A stretch of 64,000 nt of DNA from Corylus avellana (taxonomy: Eukaryota; Streptophyta; Magnoliopsida; Fagales; Betulaceae). Both the position numbers and the translations under genes were made by a program. Location: NCBI RefSeq assembly GCF_901000735.1, contig NC_081543.1, forward strand, positions 34,654,590-34,718,589, in the 5' to 3' direction. Below are positions 50,841 to 63,000 of the stretch, in pieces (within the stretch, counting starts at the first letter, position 1; every line of letters begins with the position of its first letter). Under the pieces are notes generated by a model. That model made no database searches. It saw only the letters and a list, made by a program, of their open reading frames with translations, and had not been told where the DNA came from.

Positions 50841-50849
50841 AGTGGGAGA
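50841..50849 (+). other. Polypurine tract of the Copia element
   Basis: AGTGGGAGA directly precedes the TG of the 3' LTR, the usual site of plus-strand priming. Confidence 0.8.
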
Positions 50850-51192
50850 TGATGGTATAAAGGATGATCACACTATTATTAGTGTGGTCATCACCACACC
50901 AGATCATGTAGATTTTACAGAAAAGTAAAATTACTTCCTGTGGAGGTAGCAGCAAGAGTAGTAACTCTTGACCAAGAGTAGTAACTCTTGACCAAGAGTT
51001 GTATTGGGACTCTATTTATAGAGTCCCATGAGAATGCAGAATAACAACTTCTATTTTTCACGTGAAATATTTCATTTGTTTTCTCCTGGTTTTCTGCATT
51101 CTAAATACTCTCATTCTCCACTGGATTTCCACCCTAACGGGAGAAATCTTTTCTGAAGAATTTACACAGATCCTACGTTAAAGAATCCAACA
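50850..51192 (+). mobile_element. Copia retrotransposon 3' LTR
   Basis: It is 343 bp, TGATGG...CCAACA, identical to the 5' LTR except for one T/C change and the loss of two bases. The target duplication TGGAA follows at 51193-51197. Confidence 0.95.
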
Positions 51193-51427
51193 TGGAAATC
51201 TTTATACTTCTAAGTGGTGATAGTCTAATACGTCGGCAATTTTAACTGTTTCGTCACTGAAGAACTTTCTTCTGTCGGAAGTCGCCCTTAATCCTTCATA
51301 AAAACATCCACGAAAACAACGACTGTCGTTTAGTGCTCCATTAGAAATGCTCTCACACGCACAAATATCCTACAAAGCGCTCTCTGTCTCTCTCTGTTTT
51401 ATCTTTTAGCTCTTGCAAAGACCAACA

Positions 51428-54400
51428 ATGGAGCTCTGCATCAGTAGCTCTACGAAGCTCCTCAACAAGAACCCATGTCGACCACCTCACGCCCTTATCT
51501 GTTCAACCTCTGCTTCTTCTCTCAGAAACCCAGTTCTCCAATTCAATCACAGACCAATCGGTTCTCTCAAGCTTCTATCTCCTTCCCGCCTAATCCACCA
51601 TCTTCAACCACTTCCATTTCCTCGAAACCCGTGTCAATTTGTTGCTTCAGCGTCTTCATCCTCTTCTTCTTCTTCTTCTTCGGTCGCTCTTGGCAATGAA
51701 AAAGATCGGCTTCCGGCGGATATCGAGGTCAAGGAGACCGAAGAACCCAATAGCAGAGTGAGTCTTTCGCTACTTAATTGTCTAAGATATTTTTATTTTT
51801 ATTTTTTCTTTATATTAATATCATTGCTTTGAGTTTTACTTGGTTAATTCAATTGGGTTTCGTTTTTGGCTGAATTTGAATGGGCCTTTTTGTAGCACTT
51901 TCGAGTAGATTATTGGTTACTTAATCCAACTGGGTCTTCAAGATGTTAATGGATGCTTCTTTTTCTTTTAAAGAAAATTATAACTTTCAAGTACTTCAAA
52001 AGTACAGCATTTATGTTTTTGCGTTAATGTGACACGAATTTTTGGTTATTATTGTTATTTTATAGGGAATGGGTATGAATGAAATCTCTATTCCAATATT
52101 CTCTTCGTGCAGGTTAGATTGAGTGTACAAGTTCCACCAGCTGTATGCGAGGATTGCTACGAGAGAGTCATGAATGAGTTCATGAAGCAAGCGAAGGTGC
52201 TTGTGGGAGGAAAGATGTTTTAGCCTGTGCAAAAAGGAAATTTATTTTATGTTTTATTATTGGTTTTTCATGTACTTAGGTACCTGGATTTCGCCCCGGA
52301 AAGAAAGTTCCCGAAAGTATTCTTTTGAGTTATGTTGGGAAGAAAAATGTCCAAAAGGCAACCGTTGAATCTATTCTAAAGAGGACCCTTCCACATGCCA
52401 TGTCCTCGGTATGTTGAAAGTAACATTCAGTTACTCTCATTTTTTTTTCCTCTGTTTCTGTTTTGAAACCTTATTAGATTGCTATTTTACATATAGCCGG
52501 ATTCACTTCATTTCATTATATTTAATTCCATATATATGCTTGCATTAAGTGAGGTATTTGCTTGTTTCAAGTTCTGTGTAATAGCATTTAAAGGGTGCCT
52601 GTTTAAATTAAATAAGTTAGATGGCTCATGATCCCTAACTTATTTGCAACAGTTCAAAAGTTCGTTTTCTGTAAAATATATGCAGCTCATTGTTTTATTA
52701 TACTTTCCCCGAACCTCAAAGAAAACCAATTGTTGCTCACCAAAGCCTATTGAAGTTGCATCAACTGTCAAAAGCAGAAATCATTTTTGGCTGTGAATTG
52801 CCTTTCAGTGAGGATTTGAACTGATATATAGCTCAGTTCTTCTGGAAGGAAGAACTTTGCACCATTTATTTCAAAATGAGTGTTGATTTTGTAGATTATT
52901 TAGGCCAAAGACCCTATCTTGAGGCATATCGATTGTTTTCTTGACACACATTTATTCTATAGGTAACAGGAACGGCTTTGAGAGATTCAGTCCGCATTGT
53001 AACCAAATTTTCTGAGATGGAGCAGACCTATTCTTCTCTGAACTCTCTCAGGTTTGTCATGTATACATCTTATAAGCTACAGTTCACTTGCATGATCTTA
53101 TTATCTTTATTCGTTGTATACTAGAAGGAAGGAGAGGCATCTATTTTATATATGCGTGTTTGTGAATCATGCTTATTTATTGACTTGTGCTCCAGCTATG
53201 ATGTCATTGTTGACGTGGTACCTCAAGTAAAATGGATTCCAGAGAATGGATACAAGAACATGAAGATTGTTGTTGAAATAGATAGTGACATAGATGCTCA
53301 GAGAGCTACTGAACAAGAACTGAGACGTCGTCACAAGTCCCTTGGTTCGATGAGAATTGTAACTGATAGAGGATTGCAGGTAAGTCAAGTTACTTTAGTC
53401 TGATAATCATATTACTGGTTGCTTTTCCCTTTTCACTTCATTTTTTATCGTTTTTTAATAAAATAAATATTTTAAATTCAAACCTTCATAGTTTATTTAG
53501 TTTAAAGGAAGATGAGCTCTTCTAGACCCTGTCATAAAGTGCATGGAAAAAGTTTGGCCAGCATAAACTGTTCAACTTTTCTTTTGCAGTAGTCATGCCG
53601 TAATCAACAGATTACCGCACTTGATGCCATACAAAGAATTCATTGATCAATTCTTATATTCTTTGACCATAATTTCCTCTTCTTCTTTTTTCTCCTGATT
53701 TTTGTTTGTTTTATTTTCATATGATTTTGGCAAATCATAAAAACTTGAATCTTCCACAGATAGGTGATGTTGCTGTCCTTGACATATCAGCAACAACAAT
53801 TAATCAAGATGAGGTTCAAAAGATTCCATCTGCAGAGAGTAAAGGTCTGCCTGTATGCACTGAAGATTATACACATTCTGTCAATTTTTTCATGCGTAAT
53901 GTATACATTTCCTTGCTCTACTGTACATTCTGCCTGCAGGTTTTCATTTTGATACAGAAGATGGAGGTAAAGTACTTCCTGGTTTTCTTGATTCCATTAT
54001 AGGAATTCAACGAGGTGAAACGAAGACCTTTCCTCTTGTATTTCCTGAATCATGGAAACAAGAAAATCTTCGTGGTGTTCTTGCTCAATTTACTGTGAGT
54101 GCCTTCATTTCAAAAAGGTCCGATTATAATATAAAGACATAAAAATACATGAAACATCATTACACTCTCAAATTGTTTTCTATGATAATCCATCTATGCC
54201 CATAGTACTGAGCTTTGCAAAATGTTTATACTAATTCCATACTCTTTTCTAGGTTGAATGCAAAGAACTATTTTACAGAGACTTACTTGAGTTGGATGAC
54301 TCTCTTGCTGACAGGCTTCTTCATGGATGCACCACTCTGAAGCAGGTAACAGCTGTGCATTCACACATACTTGAAAACTAAGCATCCTATCCAATCAACT

Positions 54401-56150
54401 CTGAAATGAATTTTTTTGTGCTTTTCAAACATGCAGGTTAAGGAATCATTATTACAGAGATTTCTAGAAATGGAGCAAACGGCTAGAGAACAAGCAACAG
54501 ATAATGCAATTCTAGACCAACTTCAAAAGGTGTATTATTCTTCAGAAATAACATCATCAAAATTCAATTCGTTTCTTGTGGTTTAATTCGTGCCTGTGTT
54601 GCATGAACTTATGATGGAAAACACTTTTTCTTTTTTCTTTTCTTCTTCTTCTTCTTCTTTTTATTTTATTTATTTATTTATTTTTATTTTTTAATATTTA
54701 CGTATTAACAAAAAGGGGAAAAAAAACCTTATCAGATAAGGTTTCTTGATTATCCATGTGGGCACATAAACATTATCCAAATGCATATTAAAACACTTGC
54801 ATTCGCATGAATGTAAGTGACATGACCCACTTTTCTAGTGGATCCACACAGTCCATGCATGAGTCTTGACATGATTTAGAAATCATGAATATCATGGAGA
54901 AACATTATGTACTATTGAACTTTCTTTTGGTATTATGATCCTCTCTCTTGACGGGATCTCTATTTCTGATAGACCATGTAGCCAGCCTCTAACTAACGAC
55001 TTGAATTGATGTTGATCAAATCTATCATTTAGTTCATCCTGTCAGAGGAAATATGAAAAATCAATCACGAGCATTATAGTGAAAAAAACTATGATCCCCA
55101 CTTGAAAACAGTCCTCCCTTTTCTAATAATTTTGAATTTTCATAATATATATTGTACATGTGTATTGTCATTTTCAGATGGTAGAGGTTGATGTTCCTCA
55201 ATCTTTGTTTGAGGAACAAGGTAGACAGCTTTATGGAGCCAAACTTCTAGAGATACAGGTTAGTACTTGGAAAATATGTATTATTTCAGGGTACCCAATT
55301 CAGTGTCACAGGGTTTCAAAATTCCACCAATATGCATGTTTTGGTTTCAACCGTCTCTCATTTCCTTGGTTGATGTGTATCTCAGTTCTCATTCTAGTGT
55401 TATGGTGGCACAGGCGAATGTGAAACTAAATGAACAACAGTTGGCTTCTCTATCAAGCACAAAGGCAGTAAACGAGTTTCTCGAACACCAGAAGGACAAC
55501 ATATTGAATGTAATAAAACAGAATTTGGCAGTTGGGGATATATATAAACGTGAAAATTTGCAGGTAAATAACTACATTTAGAGATAATTCAATAAATATC
55601 ATTTGCTGGTTAAAAAAGAAAAACGAAGAAGCATCACTTGCTTTACTGAAACTAAATTTGAAAACATGTTGCAGTTTTCCACGGATGAGCTAGTGAAAGA
55701 GGTTGAGAATTCCATTACTGAATTTAAACGACAAAGACAAGAATATGATGAGGAGAGGATTAGGGAACAGGTATGTGTACACTGTCCTTAATGTCACTGC
55801 TTTCCTTTTGGCTAAACCTTCATATAAGCCAATTGTGTTATCTTTTAAGTCATTCAGAAGGGCTTGTCTGGGGATTCCAGGACAGGTTGAGGGGCATCAT
55901 AGAACATTTTTGTTGAACAACAAGATACATGAAGCACTTCTAGTCTCATCTTATTGATAAACTATACATAATAACCTTTAGTCCGAAATTACTCATTCCC
56001 GTCGTGTCTCTCTTGGTCAGATAACGTAAGGGCTGTTGACAATGAACTAATTTATGCTCTGAAATTGTGTAGGTACAAGAGATACTGGAGGGTGCAAAGG
56101 TGCTTGAATGGTTGAGAGAACATGCAGAGATTCAGTACATAACCGGATGA
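51428..56150 (+). CDS. TIG1: Plastid trigger factor-like chaperone, haplotype A allele (548 aa, complete)
   Basis: Thirteen exons: 51428-51757, 52113-52196, 52280-52408, 52963-53051, 53196-53379, 53760-53844, 53940-54094, 54253-54345, 54437-54529, 55178-55258, 55414-55563, 55675-55770 and 56073-56150. Exon lengths equal those of 44031-48781 except exon 1, which is 9 nt shorter because the Ser run of the transit peptide has three fewer codons. A handful of substitutions separate the alleles: R to S at the exon 4/5 junction, N to K in NMKIVV, P to T and L to H in exon 11, G to E in exon 12. GFRPGKK and the FKBP-like and C-terminal domains are intact. The Copia element ends about 235 bp upstream of this ATG, so this allele's promoter may be affected. 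Confidence 0.95.
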
Positions 56151-56483
56151 GAGAGAGAGAGAGAGAGAGCAGAACAGATGCTTTAAAGAAGCACCGCCGG
56201 TAGTCAAATTTTTGTCTCTCCGTTTATGACATTCTTCATAGAAAAGATGTTTTTTTAACAGATTTTTGTAAGAAAAAAAAAATGTTAAATACAATTCAAG
56301 ATTGCTAGAGAGGGTATGCTGTCGGTGTTTTTTTTTTTTTTCAATAAACACAAATATAACCCAACGATTTTAAGTTCTGGACGCCCGAGTACACAAGTTG
56401 GATTGATGAAGACAAAGGTGGTCTGTCATTGGAAGAGCGAGTAAGATGAACAATTCATTTGCGATTAACCTTGAATGCTCTAT

Positions 56484-56521
56484 ACTCATAAACAAAACCA
56501 AAAAAAAAAAAAAAAAAAAAC
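56484..56521 (+). mobile_element. Tiny poly(A) retroposition, haplotype A only
   Basis: A 38 nt insert, ACTCATAAACAAAACC plus an A-run, sits between two copies of CCTTGAATGCTCTAT (56469-56483 and 56522-56536). Haplotype B has one copy and no insert (near 49107-49121). A 15 bp duplication plus A-tail is typical of LINE-mediated insertion of a severely 5'-truncated transcript. Confidence 0.8.
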
Positions 56522-57056
56522 CCTTGAATGCTCTATCGTGTGACTATATGGTGCATTGGTTCTTGATTAAATAGGCTTGAGTTTAAGATTGAGTTATTAG
56601 CCTTTCAAGAAATTTTAAATGTTAATCATTTCATATTTTCGGGTGCAAAGCAAGCAGCATAAAAAGATTTCAAAAAATACACTTTCAGGTCGAGTAAAAA
56701 ACCAAAAAAATCGGTGGTTTTTCCAACACAGTTTTTAACTAAAAACATTTTATATAAAAATATATTTTACATTGAACGAAGCGGAACCTTGATGTAATTT
56801 CCATTTTCAGTGATAACAGCCACCCAATTTTACGGGGGCTTATGGCTTTTAAAATTATCAATCGAATTTCTTGTACATGATGTTAGGATAAGAAAAAAAA
56901 ACAAAAAAACTTGTGATAGAATATAATTAAACGAGCTCGCAATTTTATACTCTGCAATCAAAACAAATCTGGCAGGCAATATTTGAAGAGAACTAGACAT
57001 CTAAAACTTCCCAGACTACAAAAAGTGACTTCCTCCTCGGTATAAATTATGGCTCA

Positions 57057-60000
57057 CTAGTCACTAGCAGGAAGTTCGTCAGCACTCTCGTCCTCAGATG
57101 CTGAAAGCAGCACAGGTGAATCACTCTCGGCAGCTGGGAGCTGCTCGGATGTCTCACCCTCAGCAGCCGGAAGCTGCGCATCTGTATCACCCTCTAACTC
57201 ATTCTCACTAAAGAGATCTCTTTGAACAGGGACAGATTTTAGCTGCTGGGATGAAATAACACTTGCAATGGCTTTAAAAGCAGCAGCTGCTTGACTGCTC
57301 TCCACACCTTCAACTTTGTCAGCGCCAAAAGCATTGGGTTCCTCCGATGACTTGGCTTCTTGTCGTGGAGGGGGCACAAAAAAGGGTATCTTACCCCTCT
57401 GCCAGTCATGAAGGATCATCTTTCCCGCCGTCATCAAGTCAGGTTCTCCACCCTACACAGCCACTCAACAAAAAGTCGGTCATGAATGAAGCACATTGTT
57501 TATTTCAAAAGCAAAAGCAAAACATTAAGATATAGAGAGCTAAGTCGCAATATATTGTTTAGAAAAAGCATAATTAGGCAAGGGATTTGCTGGCTGGAAT
57601 TAAATCATATTCATAGGCAATTGCCTTATTTTTGGGGAAAAGAATGAAAAAATATAACGCATTATCCAAGGCCAGGAGAAGTAATGGCTTGAAAGTTGAG
57701 TTTTATCAAGTCATCTCGGTCTCTGAGTCATACCCAAATGTGTTCAATCCAATGTCTAGTTTCAATTTACCTAGCCAGCTAAAGAGAATCTACTACCACA
57801 TTCCCAGCAGCCATTCATCTCTCACCACTGAAAGTTAACGCCCTTTTCTCACATTAACCTTGTCCAAATTAACTGTCAGCTTGCATCTGCTCATTTCCTC
57901 CTAAAGTCTCATGAATCATCATCTCATGCAAACTTTCCACTATTTCAACACCAAATGACTGATAACATATAAATTGCACCACACAAGACATGTAGACAAA
58001 TTTCCAGCTTCCACAATATTTAATCTCAATATACTAAGTGACCTTATTGCTACCTTTGCTAAGTAAAATATCACTGCTACAGTGAACGGGGCTTTCTTGT
58101 CTTGCTTTTCCGTGAGGTCTAGAAGTGTGGTGGGCTTAACATTTCCCATCTTTTTGCGGATGACACTTTGATATTCTGCAGGGCAAGTCCGGAATACCCC
58201 CGTCATTTGCGTTGCTTGTTCTTATGTTTTGAGGTAGTTTCAGGTTTGAAGATTAATTTGGCTAAATCAAAACTGGTCTCTATTGGTAATATTAATGATG
58301 TAGAAGATCTGGCGCGTATCCTGGGTTGCAGGGTGTCTTCCTTGCCTTTGAATATCGTGGTGCTCCTTTGGGAGCTTCTTATAAGTCTAAATCAAAATAA
58401 ACATGCCACCCTTCGAGAAGATCAAGTGTTGTTTATAAGAGCACCCTCTCTAATGTGCCTACATTTTTTTTTTTTCCCACTCTCTTTGGGCTTTGCCAAT
58501 CGTATAAAGAAACTTCAACGAGATTTCCAGTGCAGTGGTATTGATGAAGAGTTCAAATTTCATTTGGTAGGTTGGAACATGGTTTGTTCTCCGATTTCTA
58601 AGGGGGGTTGGATGTCCAAAATTTACTCCTATTTAATTGAGCTCTTTAGGAAGTGGCTATGGCGCTATGCTTTAGAGAGTGAGACTCTATGGAGAGTGCT
58701 AATGGATTCTAAACATGGTAGAATGCGGGGAGGGTCCAGTTCTAATAAGGTAAATGGGTTGCATGTGGTTGGTCTCTGGAAAGAGTAATGCAACACAATC
58801 CCACTTCTCCACACCCATTTTCCCCACACTTGTAAGTGGCTTTTAAAATCACCATTGAAATTTTTATGAATCTTTATTGCACTTAATCCAATAGTGAGTT
58901 TAAAAGCCACCTATAGGTGTGGAGAAATGAGTGTCGGAAAGTGGAAGTGTGTGTAGCATTACTCTTCTAGAAAAATATCATGAGGAGATGGGGGGTGTGT
59001 TTTCTAGATTTACTAGTTTTGCAGTAAGGGATAATTCCAAGATTAGATTTTGGCATGACGTATAAAGTGAGGTCCAAGCCCTTAAGGTAGCACACCCAAA
59101 GTTATTTAGTATAGCTCCCTTTAAGGATGCTTCTATTGCTGATCGCTTACAGTTTTCTAGTGACTCATTAGGGGAATGTTAGTTTTATTATAGCAACGCA
59201 TGATTGGGAGGATTCCTTCTCGTTTTTCAATTTGTTGTATTCTATCTGGATGAGGGGGGAGTGGAAGATAAACTTGTTTGAACCCCCTGCAAGAGAGGGT
59301 TGTTTGAGGTCAAATCTTTCTATTTTGCCCTTAGCCCCCATGACAATGCTCCCTTATCCTAGAGGAGTATATGGCAGAGCAAGGTTCCTTCAAGAGAGGC
59401 TTTCTTCGCCAAGTTGACCGCCTTGGGGAAGATCTTTGCTACAGATAACTTAAGAAAGCGGAATCTCATAGTCGTAGATTGGTATTGTGTGTGTAAGAAG
59501 AGTAGAGAAATTGTAGATCACCTTCTACACTGTGAGGGTACAAAGCCCTTACGGAATTCTGTCTTCGGTCTTTGTGGAAGTGGGTTATGGCTCAATGGGT
59601 AGTGGATCTCTATACAAGTTGGAGAGGGCATTTTGGTAGCTTTTGGAGTCCAGCAGTGTGGAAGATGATTCCACCATGCTTAATGTGGTTCATTTGGAGA
59701 GAGAAACACTACAAGTTTTGAAAATTGCAAGAAGACGGTGGTGAAACTAAAGGCCTTCTTATTCAAAACTCTTCACTAATAATGGACAGCTGCCTATGAT
59801 TTTTACTTTTTCCTAATTTTATCAACTCTCTTGATCTCGTCTTCTTCTGATTAGGCGTTTCTTGTGTAAATGGGTAGAGCCCTTTCGCTCTTAATAAAAT
59901 TTCGATTACTTATCCTTAAAATAAAAAAATTAAAAAAAAACAAAAAAAAAAAACCATTAAGCATGGAAGTTAAAACAAGTACCTTCAAAAGCTTGCCTGA

Positions 60001-63000
60001 CAATTTGCATAGCTGAACCAAAAAGTCATTTTCATCAACCCTGAGAACATTACCATGAGAAAGTATTTAAGTTGTGAAAACAGTGTCGGATAAAGGAATT
60101 AGGAGTCTCATACAGAAACTTAGACAAAAGCAAGCAAAATAAAGTACTGGAACTAAGTAATTGCAGTTTACAGCACTTGTTAGAGAATTCCTAGATTAGA
60201 AAACAAGGCCAATATTGAACTACACCAATTTCAAATTCACTAGAGCCAGACTTAAAATGAGTATCACCTAAAATCAATTAAAAGCAAGCAGTGATCCATG
60301 CAAGTTTATATCTAATATCCCATAATTGGGATATTGATATCAAGGAGACCAAATATATGAGCATGAATATAAAAGGTAGCATGAATTTTGCATTGTGAAG
60401 ATTTGAAACTTTGCTAATAGCTGCAGTTCTAAAACTAAGGAGAGTTAGGGCATGGAAATTGGGAGACCTATTCATAAAAATAAATAAAAAAAGAAAACAA
60501 AAATTGGGAAGAGACCACTGGGCAAGACATCTGGGAAGTCAGGATGCTCTAAAAGGTTCCATTTTGAATCATGACATGACGTTACAATTCCAACTAGAGA
60601 GAGTTGACACACCAGTCTTTTATCTTATACGCTCTTTCCAAGTGCTCCTTCTTCACACGTTTCAAAACTTCTCCAATGTGTTCTGAGGCATCCTGCAAGT
60701 TTGTGACACGTACCTAGAAGCACGGGAAAAATCATTATTTTAAAACGATATAGATGATTCATAAAAGATTGATTTGTCTAATAAAACATAGGAAGACATT
60801 GATAAGAAATAAACCAGCACACAATAAAACTCTACTTCAAAAGAATTAGGAGAGCACAAGACAGGATTTAATAATACTACACATCTAGTACTGCAATCAT
60901 TGGGTGAGAAAAAGGGGGAAGGGACCGTATATAACAATTTATTTACAAGATATGAGGTACAATTTATTTACTGATTTTCTTTTTAATAAGCAATCGCGAT
61001 ATCATTAAAAGCGTAAGGCGAAAAAAAATTTATTGGTATGATAAGGGGATTCTCATATGGTAAGTACAACATATGCAAACTTTTTAAAAAGTTCAGACAT
61101 GAGAACCCAAAAAATAAAATAAAATTTGGCAAGCCAAAATACGACTAAATTCAACAGTTTTAGAAATTTCTGGGCATTGTTACACAAGGCTGAGAATAAA
61201 TAATTAGGAAGAATAGCAACTGAAACATACATTCCAGCATAAAAATATTCTGCAGAACTGGAACATCAACATGCAGAAGAGATGTTTCTTATGGTTGCAT
61301 GGGCTTGTATGAGCTTCTGGTTTTATGATACACTAAATTAACCTTTGTCTTATGTGGAAGATGATCCCTCTTTGTCTTATGTGGTGTATTTGGAACGAAA
61401 GAAACGCTAGATGTTTTGAGAATTCTACTAGGACTGTAGAGGAACTGACTCATCTTTTCTTCTTTACTCTTTACTCTTAAATAGCCGCTTGGCTAGCTCC
61501 TAATTAGTTTTTCTGACTTCCTCTTTCATTTCTCTCCCTCTTAGGCGCTTTCTCTTTATACTTCCCGTGTATGTGGGTTGTGCCCCTCTACGCTTTTGCT
61601 TTATATCATTATTACTTATCAAAAAAAAAAAAAAAAAATACACTAAATTAACCTTGTACCATTTTAACTCAAACATCAAGAGACTTTAAACATGAGGCCT
61701 TATAGCACACATACAGTAGAAGTTTGACTATGACATTCTCACATAATGCAACTCTATCATGCTAGTATGCACCCTCCACAAACTACCACCCTATTGTTAA
61801 TTTCCCCACCCAATGACAAAAATACCTTTCATAATTTTTTTTTTTTTTAAAAAAAAAAAAACTAAAAAAAAAGGGTTCTTCCAGGGGTGGCTCCAAAATG
61901 GGGGTTGCCTCGAATTTATAAGAATTTGCGAGTGCCATCAAATTCATTTCAAGCAATCCTAGGAACTGCCTGCAGACCAAGGAGTGTTGTATCTCCGATG
62001 AAAGTTTGAGGAACTCAGACAAGTCGACAGTACCATGATCAGAAGGCATCCAATTGAAGCTCTGGAGCAACTGTGCAAGCCGGAGCTCAAACAGTTGAAA
62101 TCCCCAAGGCCTTGCCAGGACAGACCCTTGTTCCAGAACCAAATGGAGCCAACCTAAGATCAGACCCCATAATGGCTACATCTTCCAACATAATTGCTCT
62201 GGCTTGAATTCTCTGGGCTCGGACCAGACCTGCTCGTCATGAGTTATTGCCCACATATTAACAATGGCAGTCGTGCCGGCCAGAATTATCACCCCATTTT
62301 GGCCAAGGCCCAAGGGGGGTGGCCGAACCCCTTTTTTTTTTAAAAAAAATTTTAAGGCTATTTTTGACTTGCTTAAAAAATTAAGGTCATTTTTGAATTT
62401 TTTTTCTGGCCTTAAGGAGACATTGACATTTTTTGATGGTTTGGGAGAGGGAGGGGGGGTTGATAATGAGGTGGTAGTTCGAGGGGGGGTGTTGATAATG
62501 AAGCGGTAGTTCAAGGGAGTATGCATGTGTACTTCTCCCCCAAAAAAAAAAAAAACTAGGATACTTTCAACAATAGCATTAGCAAATCAATGTTTCAAAA
62601 ATTGTTACAGAACTTTTACCATGGAAGCATAAAATTAGAACATACCACACCCTTCAGTACAATATCTGTTTCGGAATCCTTGTTCTGGTAAACAACTCCA
62701 GGGCAGTCAATCAAGAAGATCCTCTTTGTGAGAGTTATGTACTGCCACACTTTAGTCTCACCTGGAATAGGAGCAACCTTGCAAACCTTGAGAGGAAAAG
62801 AAACACACAAGTATGTCAGCTAAACTAAACCACTAGAGTAGCAAGCTTCATCAACAACTTTGTTATACAAAANNNNNNNNNNNNNNNNNNNNNNNNNNNN
62901 NNNNNNNNNNNNNNNNNNNNNNNNNNNNNNNNNNNNNNNNNNNNNNNNNNNNNNNNNNNNNNNNNNNNNNNNCATCCATTAATGGCCCTTTTAACATGGA

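Noticed and set aside
44031..56150. Two tandem TIG1 paralogues
   Set aside because: Nesting of one copy inside the Copia element of the other, gap-bounded ends and near-identical introns fit allelic contigs better than a gene duplication.
62176..62526. A 116-residue minus-strand frame as a protein gene
   Set aside because: It is a chance fusion of inverted-repeat arm (Pro-rich) with the captured P450 fragment, followed by a frameshift.
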